Of a stretch of 64,000 bases of DNA, positions 32,540-40,101 are shown piece after piece. The stretch is from NCBI GenBank assembly GCA_024234635.1, contig JACKNX010000017.1, positions 27,791-91,790 on the forward strand, in the 5' to 3' direction. The stretch's first letter is position 1. Every line of letters starts with the position of its first letter. The stretch comes from Pseudomonadales bacterium. Lineage in GTDB: Bacteria > Pseudomonadota > Gammaproteobacteria > Pseudomonadales > Azotimanducaceae. A program made the translations under genes and the position numbers. The notes beneath the pieces are model-generated. The model worked only from the letters and a program-made list of their open reading frames with translations. It was not told where the DNA came from and ran no database searches.

Positions 32540-33631
32540 ATGGCGCGGCTGACATTCACGCGCATCTGGGCGATAGGCCGCAAGGAGTTCATGCATCTGC
32601 GCCGTGATCGCCTTACCGGCGGCATGGTGGCCGGCATTCCGCTGATGCTGACGTTGCTGTTCGGCTATGCAATCAACAACGACGTGCGTCACCTGCGGGC
32701 GGCGGTGGTGGACGAAGCCAGCACCAGCGCTTCGCGCGCGCTCGTGCAGGATGCGGTGGCGACGCAGGTGCTGGACGTCGTTGCCTCCGCGCGCAGCGCG
32801 CGCGAGCTGGAGCGCATGATTGCCACCAACGTCATCTCGGTGGGTATCTACATTCCGCCCGACTTCGAGCAGCATCGTGCGCGTCGTTCGCCGCCTTATG
32901 CGCAGGTGTTCGTGGACGACAGCGATCCGATTGTGCTCTCCGCCGTGCGCGGGCTCACCACACTCGGTGCGACCGACGGGCGTGGGGAACAGTCGATGAT
33001 GGCGCTGCGGCCGCTGTACAACCCGGAACGTCGTTCCGTGGTCTTCATCGTGCCGGGACTGTGCGGGGTGATCCTCACGCTGACCATGGTGCTCTTCACC
33101 GCCATTGCCATCGTGCGCGAGCGCGAGCGCGGCAACCTGGAGCTGCTCATCACCACGCCCATCAGTTCGCTGGAGCTGATGATCGGCAAGATCATTCCCT
33201 ACGTGCTCATCGGCTATGTGCAGATCTCGCTGATCATGCTGCTGGGAGTGACGCTGTTCGACGTGCCCGTGCGGGGTTCCTGGTGGGATTTCTATGCCGG
33301 GGCCGGCATTTTCGTGTTGAGTACGCTCACGCTTGGTCTGCTGATTTCCACCGCTGCGCAGACGCAGTTCCAGGCCTTCCAGATGACCTTCATGTCGTTC
33401 CTGCCGCAGATGCTGCTGTCCGGCTTCATGTTTCCGTTCGAAGGCATGCCACGGCCGGCGCAGTGGCTGGCGGAGCTGTTCCCACTCACCCATTTCCTGC
33501 GCATCGTGCGCGGCGTGGTGCTGCGCGACGCCAGCCTGGTGATGATGCGGGATGACATCTGGCCGCTGGCGGTGATCTTCCTGGTGCTGATCAGTCTGGC
33601 GACACTGCGGTTTCGCAAGCGGCTGGATTGA
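32540..33631 (+). CDS. ABC-2 type exporter permease
   Basis: A 363-aa inner-membrane permease of the YbhS/YbhR/YhhJ type. A first span is near residues 24-44; a large periplasmic loop follows (about 45-170, HLRAAVVDEAST and DDSDPIVLSAVRG); five further spans run from about 178 to 355, with the ABC-2 landmarks RERERGNLELLITTP and FPFEGMPRPAQWLAELFPLTHFL. It is the only permease here, whereas E. coli has two. Substrate is probably a drug, lipid or bile-like compound. Confidence 0.92.
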   Translation: MARLTFTRIWAIGRKEFMHLRRDRLTGGMVAGIPLMLTLLFGYAINNDVRHLRAAVVDEASTSASRALVQDAVATQVLDVVASARSARELERMIATNVISVGIYIPPDFEQHRARRSPPYAQVFVDDSDPIVLSAVRGLTTLGATDGRGEQSMMALRPLYNPERRSVVFIVPGLCGVILTLTMVLFTAIAIVRERERGNLELLITTPISSLELMIGKIIPYVLIGYVQISLIMLLGVTLFDVPVRGSWWDFYAGAGIFVLSTLTLGLLISTAAQTQFQAFQMTFMSFLPQMLLSGFMFPFEGMPRPAQWLAELFPLTHFLRIVRGVVLRDASLVMMRDDIWPLAVIFLVLISLATLRFRKRLD

Positions 33632-33908
33632 AGTGGCGCCCGAACGCCTCGAATGGACGGAGCGTTGGCGATCGTTTCAGTTGGGGCGGTATTGATGCGC
33701 GATTCGATGACGTGGCCTTCCGGGCGCATCGCGGCAATGGGATGTACCAACGGAAGCACAAGTGTCGTCGTTCCAGCCTGGCGCGATCCCGGAAGCGCAA
33801 CATCGGATGCTTCCTCCAGGGGGGATGCGTGTCGGGAACAGATGTCCGTGCAACATCCGTGCAGTGACGGAAATACGGCCCGCAACTGCAAGGTTGTACC
33901 GTGGGGTG
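33632..33908. other. 277-bp region between convergent permease and MFS genes, no gene found
   Basis: No credible coding sequence, RNA or repeat copy was recognised. It contains a loose GGAAGC...GCTTCC inverted repeat near 33790-33812 that might act as a terminator. It does not match the multi-hairpin element found elsewhere in this window. Confidence 0.5.
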
Positions 33909-35099
33909 TCATGGAACTGGCGTGCCCTGTCCCTTTGATGGGTGCAAGTCTGCGGCCAGCCTCAAAGTCAGCAACCCACTCACCGACACCACGGCGCTGA
34001 CCAGCGCCAGCGGCACCAGGCTGTCGGCGATCCACGGTGCCACCAGCGCGGTTCCACCTGCGGTGAGCGCCAATGCGAACAGCATGACCAGTGCCGCTCC
34101 GCGTGCCGCATTGTCACCGGCGGCGACCACCGCCTGATAGAACCCGGGCGGTCCTCGCACGCCAAGCCCCACGTTCACGGCAAGGAACAACAGCCACAAC
34201 GCCCGCGGATCGCTGCCGTCGATCAGCGCGTACGCAAGGATGCCCGTACCGCCGAACGCGCTGAGCGCGGTACCGGCCTGGATGGCGCGCTCCATGCCCA
34301 GCGCGGAAACGATGCGGGCGGTGAGATTGGTGACGATCACGAAGCCCGTAATGCCGACTACCTGCATGACGATGAAGTCCGCAAGTTCGCCGTGCATGAC
34401 GCGCACGATCACGGCCGGTGCGCCGAAGACAAAGATCAGAAGGCCACCCAGGGTGCCAGCCTGGCTGATGGCGTAGCGCAGGAAGGTGCGGTTGCGCAGC
34501 AGATCGAGATAGCCGGCGTTTGTACCGGACGGATTGGCGGATGCGGGAGGCAGGGGATGGAGTGTCCAGGCGATGCTCAGCAGACTCCCCGCGAGAGCCA
34601 GTATCAGGAAAGACCCGTTCCAGCCGTGGCGGTCGAGCAGCCACGCGCCCGCCACCGGTGCCAGGGCGGGAACGAGCGACTCGATGCTGCCCACCAGGCC
34701 GATGGCACGCAGGGCGGCGGATTCGTCGAGCAGCCGGCGGATGATACCCGGCGTGAACACTGCCGGCGCCGCGGCAAACATGCCCTGAAGCAGGCGAAGG
34801 AAGGACAGCTCATTCAGTTCCGTGGCCCGGGACGCCAGCCACGACACCAGCGTATAGAACGCCAGCGCCAGCACGAGCAGCCGGTGCTGGGAAAAACGGG
34901 CGCCCAGTTCACCGAAGCCGATCAGTCCGATGGCGGAACCGAGTGCAAATCCGGCCATCACGTACTGTGCCGTGGCCGGTGTGCCGCCCAGCACATCCGG
35001 CAGAACCGGAATGGCGGGCAGTACCAGATCGGTCGCCGCCAGGCATACCACGGCGCTGGCGAGCAGCAGGAAGAGCGTTAAGCGCGAGCGAACCGTCAT
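33909..35099 (-). CDS. MFS efflux transporter, Bcr/CflA-like
   Basis: A 396-aa, 12-span major-facilitator protein. The N terminus ATDLVLPAIPVLPDVLGG matches the Bcr/CflA and related 12-TMS antiporters; RLLQGMFAAAPAVFTPGIIRRLLDE is the loop 4-5 region, and GSIESLVPALAPVAGAWLL resembles the motif C helix of H+-driven exporters. It should export a drug or metabolite from the cytoplasm by proton antiport. ATG 35099 agrees with the family. The promoter region, shared with the divergent Rieske gene, holds copy A of the multi-hairpin repeat. Confidence 0.88.
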   Translation of the reverse strand: MTVRSRLTLFLLLASAVVCLAATDLVLPAIPVLPDVLGGTPATAQYVMAGFALGSAIGLIGFGELGARFSQHRLLVLALAFYTLVSWLASRATELNELSFLRLLQGMFAAAPAVFTPGIIRRLLDESAALRAIGLVGSIESLVPALAPVAGAWLLDRHGWNGSFLILALAGSLLSIAWTLHPLPPASANPSGTNAGYLDLLRNRTFLRYAISQAGTLGGLLIFVFGAPAVIVRVMHGELADFIVMQVVGITGFVIVTNLTARIVSALGMERAIQAGTALSAFGGTGILAYALIDGSDPRALWLLFLAVNVGLGVRGPPGFYQAVVAAGDNAARGAALVMLFALALTAGGTALVAPWIADSLVPLALVSAVVSVSGLLTLRLAADLHPSKGQGTPVP

Positions 35100-35124
35100 C
35101 AGGCGGTTGTTCTCCTATCAGGAT

Positions 35125-35252
35125 GCTGAAAAAGTCCATCCTGGACTTGTTTCAGCAGTCGCCGGCTTCGCCGACTCGCACCAAATGCAGCGTTTTCCGC
35201 TGCATTTTCGGGCCAGCCATCCCTGGCTGGCGTACCAGGCTGCTTTTTCAGC
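35125..35252. repeat. multi-hairpin intergenic element, copy A
   Basis: A 128-bp element bounded by 10-bp terminal inverted repeats, GCTGAAAAAG (35125-35134) and CTTTTTCAGC (35243-35252). Inside are at least four hairpins: GTCCA/TGGAC, AAATGCAGCG/CGCTGCATTT (35183-35207), GCCAGCCA/TGGCTGGC and GGCTGCT/AGCAGCC. Read on the minus strand, 35152-35240 matches 60074-60162 (copy D) at 79 of 89 positions without gaps. It lies between the divergent MFS and Rieske genes. Confidence 0.8.
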
Positions 35253-35342
35253 AGCCCGCTAACCGGCAATATCGGGGTCCCGTGCAACTGGACATTGTCC
35301 CGGGGCTTTTTTACTGTCATGTCGACTCCTGGGAGGTCCGCC

Positions 35343-36725
35343 ATGAACGCCAAATACGATATCTACGCACCCGCTGATCCCACCCTTGCGCCCGGCGACG
35401 CACGCTGTCCCGGTCCCAGCGTGCAGGACGTGCTCAATGCCGACAATCAGCGCGTATCACCCGACTTTCAAGCGCCACGCTACACCTATCTCGGCAACGA
35501 GGATCTGGCGTTCGACCGCTACACGTCGGAAGCCTTCCACCAGCTCGAAGTGGAGCGCCTGTGGTGCCGCACCTGGCAGTGGGCGTGCCGCGAGGAGCAC
35601 ATCCCCAAGGTCGGTGATTATTACGTCTACGACATCGACCGCTATTCGGTGCTGGTGATCCGCGGCGAAGACATGCGCATCCGCGCCTTCGTCAACAGCT
35701 GCCCCCACCGCGGCATGCAGTTCTTCGATTCCGACACCCAGGGCACAGGCAAGCAGTTCCTGCGCTGTCCGTTCCACGGCATGTCGTGGCGGCTGGACGG
35801 GGCGCTGCGTGAGATTCCCTGTCGGTGGGACTTTCCGCACGTGAAGGACGAGGAGTTCGGTCTGCAGGCGATTCCCTGCGATACCTGGGGCGGCTTTGTC
35901 TTCATCAATCTCGATGCCAACGCACAGCCGCTGCTGGAATACCTGAGTCCGCTGCCGGAGCACTTCGCGGCTACGCCGCTGGAGGACCGTTTCGTCACCA
36001 TGCACACGCAGAAGGTGCTTCAGGGCAACTGGAAGATGTGCATGGAAGGCTTTCTGGAGGCCTACCACGTGCTGGCCACCCACCCGAACCGGCTGCACAT
36101 GTCCGCCTGGGCGAACACACAGTACGACCTGCTGAGCCCGCACGTGTCGCGCTTCCACCAGCCGCTGACCAGCGGCAACGCCATTCATCCGCGCCAGATC
36201 ACGGAGCGCCAGCTCTACGCGGAACTGGGGCACGATCCGAACGAGCTGAAGGAAGGTGAGTCGGCGCGCAACGCCCATTGTGACAAGCTGCGCAGATCGC
36301 TTGGCGAGTCGCTGGACGTGGATCTGAGCCAGGTACCAAACGCCATCATGCTCGATTCCATCGAATACCATGTGTTTCCGAACGCCTGCTTCTTTCCCGG
36401 CATCACCATCCCGCTGATCTACCGGTTCCGGCCGCTGGGGCATGACAAGACGCTGCACGACATTATGCTGCTGCAGCCGGTACCGCGCAGCGGGCACCGG
36501 CCGAAACCGCCGGCGCCGGTCAAACTGGGCATGGACGATCGCTACACCTCGGTGAAGGACTTTGGTTTCCTCGATCGTGTGCTGGATCAGGATTCGGACA
36601 ATTTTGTACGTCAGTGGGCCGGCATGCGTACGTCGCTGAAGAAGGGACAGACGCTGGCCAACTACCAGGAAGCCCGTATCCGGCATTTTCACGCCACGCT
36701 GGACGACTATCTGAAAACCGCCTGA
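35343..36725 (+). CDS. Rieske non-heme iron oxygenase, alpha subunit
   Basis: A 460-aa oxygenase. The Rieske [2Fe-2S] centre is CPHRGMQ and CPFHGMSW (Cys120, His122, Cys142, His145). The C-terminal domain has the mononuclear iron pattern NWKMCMEGFLEAYHVLATHP, with the two His ligands at YH and TH. It would hydroxylate or demethylate an aromatic, amine or steroid substrate with O2. No beta subunit, ferredoxin or reductase is adjacent. ATG 35343 has GGGAGG upstream, and the longer start at 35295 is rejected. Confidence 0.93.
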   Translation: MNAKYDIYAPADPTLAPGDARCPGPSVQDVLNADNQRVSPDFQAPRYTYLGNEDLAFDRYTSEAFHQLEVERLWCRTWQWACREEHIPKVGDYYVYDIDRYSVLVIRGEDMRIRAFVNSCPHRGMQFFDSDTQGTGKQFLRCPFHGMSWRLDGALREIPCRWDFPHVKDEEFGLQAIPCDTWGGFVFINLDANAQPLLEYLSPLPEHFAATPLEDRFVTMHTQKVLQGNWKMCMEGFLEAYHVLATHPNRLHMSAWANTQYDLLSPHVSRFHQPLTSGNAIHPRQITERQLYAELGHDPNELKEGESARNAHCDKLRRSLGESLDVDLSQVPNAIMLDSIEYHVFPNACFFPGITIPLIYRFRPLGHDKTLHDIMLLQPVPRSGHRPKPPAPVKLGMDDRYTSVKDFGFLDRVLDQDSDNFVRQWAGMRTSLKKGQTLANYQEARIRHFHATLDDYLKTA

Positions 36726-36809
36726 CGGGGCACTGGCGCGCACCGTCCGCCCCGACAGGCTTCCGGTCCGGCCGCTGCGGCAGCCGGACTATGGCGCGTG
36801 GGAGGAGTC

Positions 36810-37799
36810 ATGGCGCATGCCCGCTGCATCGGGTCACTTGTCTGTCTGCTGGCAGGTCTGGCGTCGGTAAACCTGTCGGCCTCCGAAACCTGGGACCGGA
36901 ACGTCGCGTACGTGCGGGAGGAAGCACGCCTGCGCGCAACCGTTCAGGCGCATCCCGACGCTGCGCAGGCCTACGCCGCGCTTGGCTGGTTCTACATGGA
37001 TCCGGTTGTGTCCCGCGACGTTGCGGCGGTGGATGGCCGTGTAAGACGCTGCCTCGTGCCGCTGCGGGACGAACTGGTGCCGGGAGGGGGCAAGACGATC
37101 TTTGCCGCGCCATGGGTTCTGCGCGGGGACCCCGGAAAGGCGATACCCGTGCTGCGGCAGGCGTTGCAAATCGATCCCCGGAATCATCTTGCCCATCGCG
37201 GCCTGGCGCTGGCCTACCGGATGCGGGAGGACGTGGTACGCATGCAGGAGCACGTGCTTCTGGCGCTGCGCATCGATCCGATGGATCTGGACATGGCGCG
37301 CCTGTACCTCGATTTCCACACCGTGCAGGCACGTATCCTGAACGACCGCGCAGGTGGGCTGCGCACCCAGAGGCGACACGAAGAGGACCGGCCGTACGGG
37401 CGGCGGGTCGAGGTGATCACCTACCCGAGCCAGGCGGACCTGGCGCAGGCGGCGCAATTGGATCAGCAGGCACAGGGGCACCGCAGGGAGGCGTTCGAAC
37501 CGCTCAAACACATCATGAAGGCCACCAAGGGCGACGCCGGGCGCAAGAGCCTGCATGACCTGGCAAATGCCATCTACTACTACTGGACGGGCGACTTAGG
37601 CACCTCCGCGGGTGCGGCGAAGGCTGCGCTGGAAGCTGATCCCACGAATCTGCGGGCGCTCGACTACCTGATCGATCTGGCGCAGGGGACGCACACACCT
37701 GATCTGTACCGGCGTTATCTTGGCATCCGGGACCGTTGGGCGGGTGCGTCCACGGCCGCCCGGAAAGCGCCGGCGGCCGCTTCGCGACCGAAAGCATGA
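36810..37799 (+). CDS. exported TPR-containing protein
   Basis: A 329-aa protein with a signal peptide (about residues 1-24, ending LSAS) and several tetratricopeptide-like helical pairs (AYAALGWFYMDP; AIPVLRQALQIDPRNHLAHRGLALAYR; RMQEHVLLALRIDPMDLDMARLYLDF; SAGAAKAALEADPTNLRALDYLIDL). These normally mediate protein-protein contacts in the periplasm. Start ATG 36810 follows GGAGGAGTC. It is 84 bases downstream of the Rieske gene, so cotranscription is possible. Partner unknown. Confidence 0.7.
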   Translation: MAHARCIGSLVCLLAGLASVNLSASETWDRNVAYVREEARLRATVQAHPDAAQAYAALGWFYMDPVVSRDVAAVDGRVRRCLVPLRDELVPGGGKTIFAAPWVLRGDPGKAIPVLRQALQIDPRNHLAHRGLALAYRMREDVVRMQEHVLLALRIDPMDLDMARLYLDFHTVQARILNDRAGGLRTQRRHEEDRPYGRRVEVITYPSQADLAQAAQLDQQAQGHRREAFEPLKHIMKATKGDAGRKSLHDLANAIYYYWTGDLGTSAGAAKAALEADPTNLRALDYLIDLAQGTHTPDLYRRYLGIRDRWAGASTAARKAPAAASRPKA

Positions 37800-37889
37800 T
37801 GCAGGCGGGTGACGTCTGTTCAGGCGCGGCTGGAAGGGGTCATCCGTGACCGGATCACTTCCTGTGAAACCAGCGTAGTACGGATGGAA

Positions 37890-37916
37890 GGATGCGCCAG
37901 TCGCGCATCCGTTTTT
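37890..37916 (+). terminator. rho-independent terminator after TPR gene
   Basis: GGATGCGC (37890-37897) pairs perfectly with GCGCATCC (37903-37910) around a five-base loop and is followed by GTTTTT. It lies about 90 bases past the TPR gene stop, between it and the convergent sulfurtransferase gene. Confidence 0.8.
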
Positions 37917-37978
37917 CCGCAACCTGGTTGGTCGCGGACCCGCGCATGGCGCAGGCCGGTGTGCCGGTCACTGCTGCC

Positions 37979-38833
37979 TCAGGGTACTTCGCCCGTGGTC
38001 AATGGATTCCCCGAACGCACCCACTCGCTCATGCTGCCGTCGTACACGGCCACGTCCGGATGCCCGGCCAGCATGGCGGCGAAAGCGTCGATGGTGGCCG
38101 AGATGCCGCCTCCGCAGTACATGATCAACCGCTCGCGGTTCATCAGGCCACGCGCGGCGAGCGTTGCTTTCAGGTCGTCCACCGGGCGGAACGCGCCTTC
38201 CCGCAGCAGATCCTCGTAGTGCAGGTGCAGGCTGCCGGGAATGTGGCCCGCACGCCCGTAGTTGAAGTCGCCTTCGCCGGTATACAGATTGCGCGAGAGG
38301 GCGTTGACGGTGCAGGCGCCACTGGCGCCGGCGGCTTCCATGCCTTTGAGGTCGACAAACAGGTTCGGGCTCACGCGCGGTGAGAAGCTGGCCGCGGCGT
38401 AGCTGTTGTCGCCGGTTTCCAGCGCACCGCCGGCGGCCTGCCAGGCGGCCAAACCGCCGTTCAGCACGCGAATGTTGGTATGGCCGATATAGCGCAACAT
38501 CCACCAGGCACGGGTCGCCCACATCATGTGTCCCGAGGAATACAGCACCACCTGATGGTTGTCGCCGATGCCGGCGGCCGCAACCGCACTGGCCAGCGCC
38601 GCCGGTTCCGGCAGCGAGAAACCGAGCCCGGTGCTGGTATCGGAAAAGGCGCGGATGAGGTCCATGAAGGCGGCGCCGGGGATGTGTCCCTGCTGGTAGG
38701 TCGCCAGCCCGGACTCGGCGCGGTAACCCGTCTTCGCCGGGTGCAGGAAGACGGCGCTGTCGAACAGTCGCAGATCGGGACTGCCAAGTAGTGCCTTCAG
38801 TTCGTCGGCTTCGATGAGTGGGTTTGCGGTCAT
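37979..38833 (-). CDS. tandem-rhodanese sulfurtransferase
   Basis: A 284-aa protein with two rhodanese domains. The C-terminal active-site loop reads MYCGGGISA with the sulfur-carrying Cys; the N-terminal domain has SSGHMMW in the equivalent place and is the usual inactive partner. The type is thiosulfate or 3-mercaptopyruvate sulfurtransferase. ATG 38833 overlaps the YcaQ-like stop by four bases (ATGA), so the two are coupled. Loop length (CGGGIS) favours the mercaptopyruvate type only weakly. Confidence 0.92.
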   Translation of the reverse strand: MTANPLIEADELKALLGSPDLRLFDSAVFLHPAKTGYRAESGLATYQQGHIPGAAFMDLIRAFSDTSTGLGFSLPEPAALASAVAAAGIGDNHQVVLYSSGHMMWATRAWWMLRYIGHTNIRVLNGGLAAWQAAGGALETGDNSYAAASFSPRVSPNLFVDLKGMEAAGASGACTVNALSRNLYTGEGDFNYGRAGHIPGSLHLHYEDLLREGAFRPVDDLKATLAARGLMNRERLIMYCGGGISATIDAFAAMLAGHPDVAVYDGSMSEWVRSGNPLTTGEVP

Positions 38834-40062
38834 ATGGCCTCCTTCAGAGCCCGTGTGATGGATCGTGTTTCGCCAGCCGGGGTAACGCGGGTAAGCGTAA
38901 TGTCGTCGCAGCCGTTGAACGTCGCGAACTCGCGCAGTCCCGCGGACAGGGCGGACAATGCCGCCGGCGACCAGGCAGGTTCCAGGTGCAGGTGGCGGAT
39001 TTCAAGGCGCCGCTCCGCGCGGTGCGCCTTCGCATCCGCGCGACCGATGAAAATGTCGCCCCACAGCAGCGGCAGCGCGAAGTAGCCGTACTGCCGTTTT
39101 GCTTCCGGCAGATAACATTCGATCACATAGTCGAAGCCGAAGAGCCGTTGGCCGCGCGTGCGCTGAATGAGTGTATTGTCGAATGGCGAGAGCACCCGCA
39201 CCTTGCCACGCCGGGGCGCGGGAGGCGGCAATGCCCAGAGACGCGTTGGCACGTACCAGGTTCCAGCGTCGGCGGTCGTGAGTCTGGTCAGGTCGCCCTG
39301 AGCGGTGCGCTCCGAGAGCACCTCCGCGACCGCGGCCCGGAGCGCCGCCCCTTTGCGCAGGTAGGTGAACGCGGTCTGTTCCGCGCAGCCGTGGGCGCCC
39401 AGTGTGCTATCGACGAGATAGGCGGCGAACTCGCGTTCGGTGGGCCGCGTGGTGTCCGTGCCGGCCGGCAATACCCGTTCCGTCAGATCGTAGGTCTTCT
39501 CGAAGCCGTCGCGGGCGATGACCATCAGCTCGCCCTCCATGAACAATTGTTCCAGGGCGCCCTTGGCGGGCTTCCAGTTCCACCACCCGCCGCCGTTGTG
39601 GTCCCGGTCGGTGACATCCCTGGAGCGCAGCGGGCCTTCGGCGCGTATGCGTTGCAGCAGTTCTGACATCAGCACGCGATCCCGGCTGCGAATCCAGCGT
39701 TCGTTACCTTGTCTGAACGAAGCCATGCGCGGCAGAGCGAAACGGTAGTCGCGCATGGGCAGGTAGGCGGCTGCGTGAGACCAGTATTCGAAGATGTCCC
39801 CCTGTCGCAGCAGGCGGTGCAGATGCTCGGAGCGATAGCCCGGTACACGGCTGCCCAGCACATGGTGGTGCGCGCGCTCCACCACGGAGATGGTGTCGAT
39901 CTGCACGTAGCCGAGGCGTTCGATGGCGGCTCGAGCGCCGCCCAGGCCGCGACCGAAAGGCGCCGCGGATGCCAGTCCCTGCGTGGCCAGCGCGATACGT
40001 CGCAGCCGCGCCAGCGTCCCGGCGTCGTTGCGTTGACCTGAAGTTGCCGCTGTGCCGCTCAA
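38830..40062 (-). CDS. YcaQ/AlkX-family winged-helix DNA glycosylase
   Basis: A 410-aa winged-helix protein of the AlkZ/YcaQ family, which unhooks interstrand crosslinks and removes bulky alkyl lesions. The catalytic QxD motif is visible as VQIDTISVVERAHHHVL (Gln54, Asp56), the form seen in YcaQ-type members rather than the AlkZ type. Wing-type segments and the late VRVLSPFDNTLIQR complete the family. The start appears to be TTG 40062 and is uncertain; no ATG fits. It is cotranscribed with the sulfurtransferase. Confidence 0.88.
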   Translation of the reverse strand: MSGTAATSGQRNDAGTLARLRRIALATQGLASAAPFGRGLGGARAAIERLGYVQIDTISVVERAHHHVLGSRVPGYRSEHLHRLLRQGDIFEYWSHAAAYLPMRDYRFALPRMASFRQGNERWIRSRDRVLMSELLQRIRAEGPLRSRDVTDRDHNGGGWWNWKPAKGALEQLFMEGELMVIARDGFEKTYDLTERVLPAGTDTTRPTEREFAAYLVDSTLGAHGCAEQTAFTYLRKGAALRAAVAEVLSERTAQGDLTRLTTADAGTWYVPTRLWALPPPAPRRGKVRVLSPFDNTLIQRTRGQRLFGFDYVIECYLPEAKRQYGYFALPLLWGDIFIGRADAKAHRAERRLEIRHLHLEPAWSPAALSALSAGLREFATFNGCDDITLTRVTPAGETRSITRALKEAI

Positions 40063-40101
40063 CGCTCAGAATGCCTCGATCCCCCTGATCCGCCGGAGTG
40101 T

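Noticed and set aside
33632..33908. Possible fifth copy of the multi-hairpin element.
   Set aside because: It has an inverted repeat but no alignable block with copies A or D.
37898..37910. Minus-strand terminator for the sulfurtransferase gene.
   Set aside because: The hairpin is followed by a T run only on the plus strand; on the minus strand the bases after the stem are TTCC.
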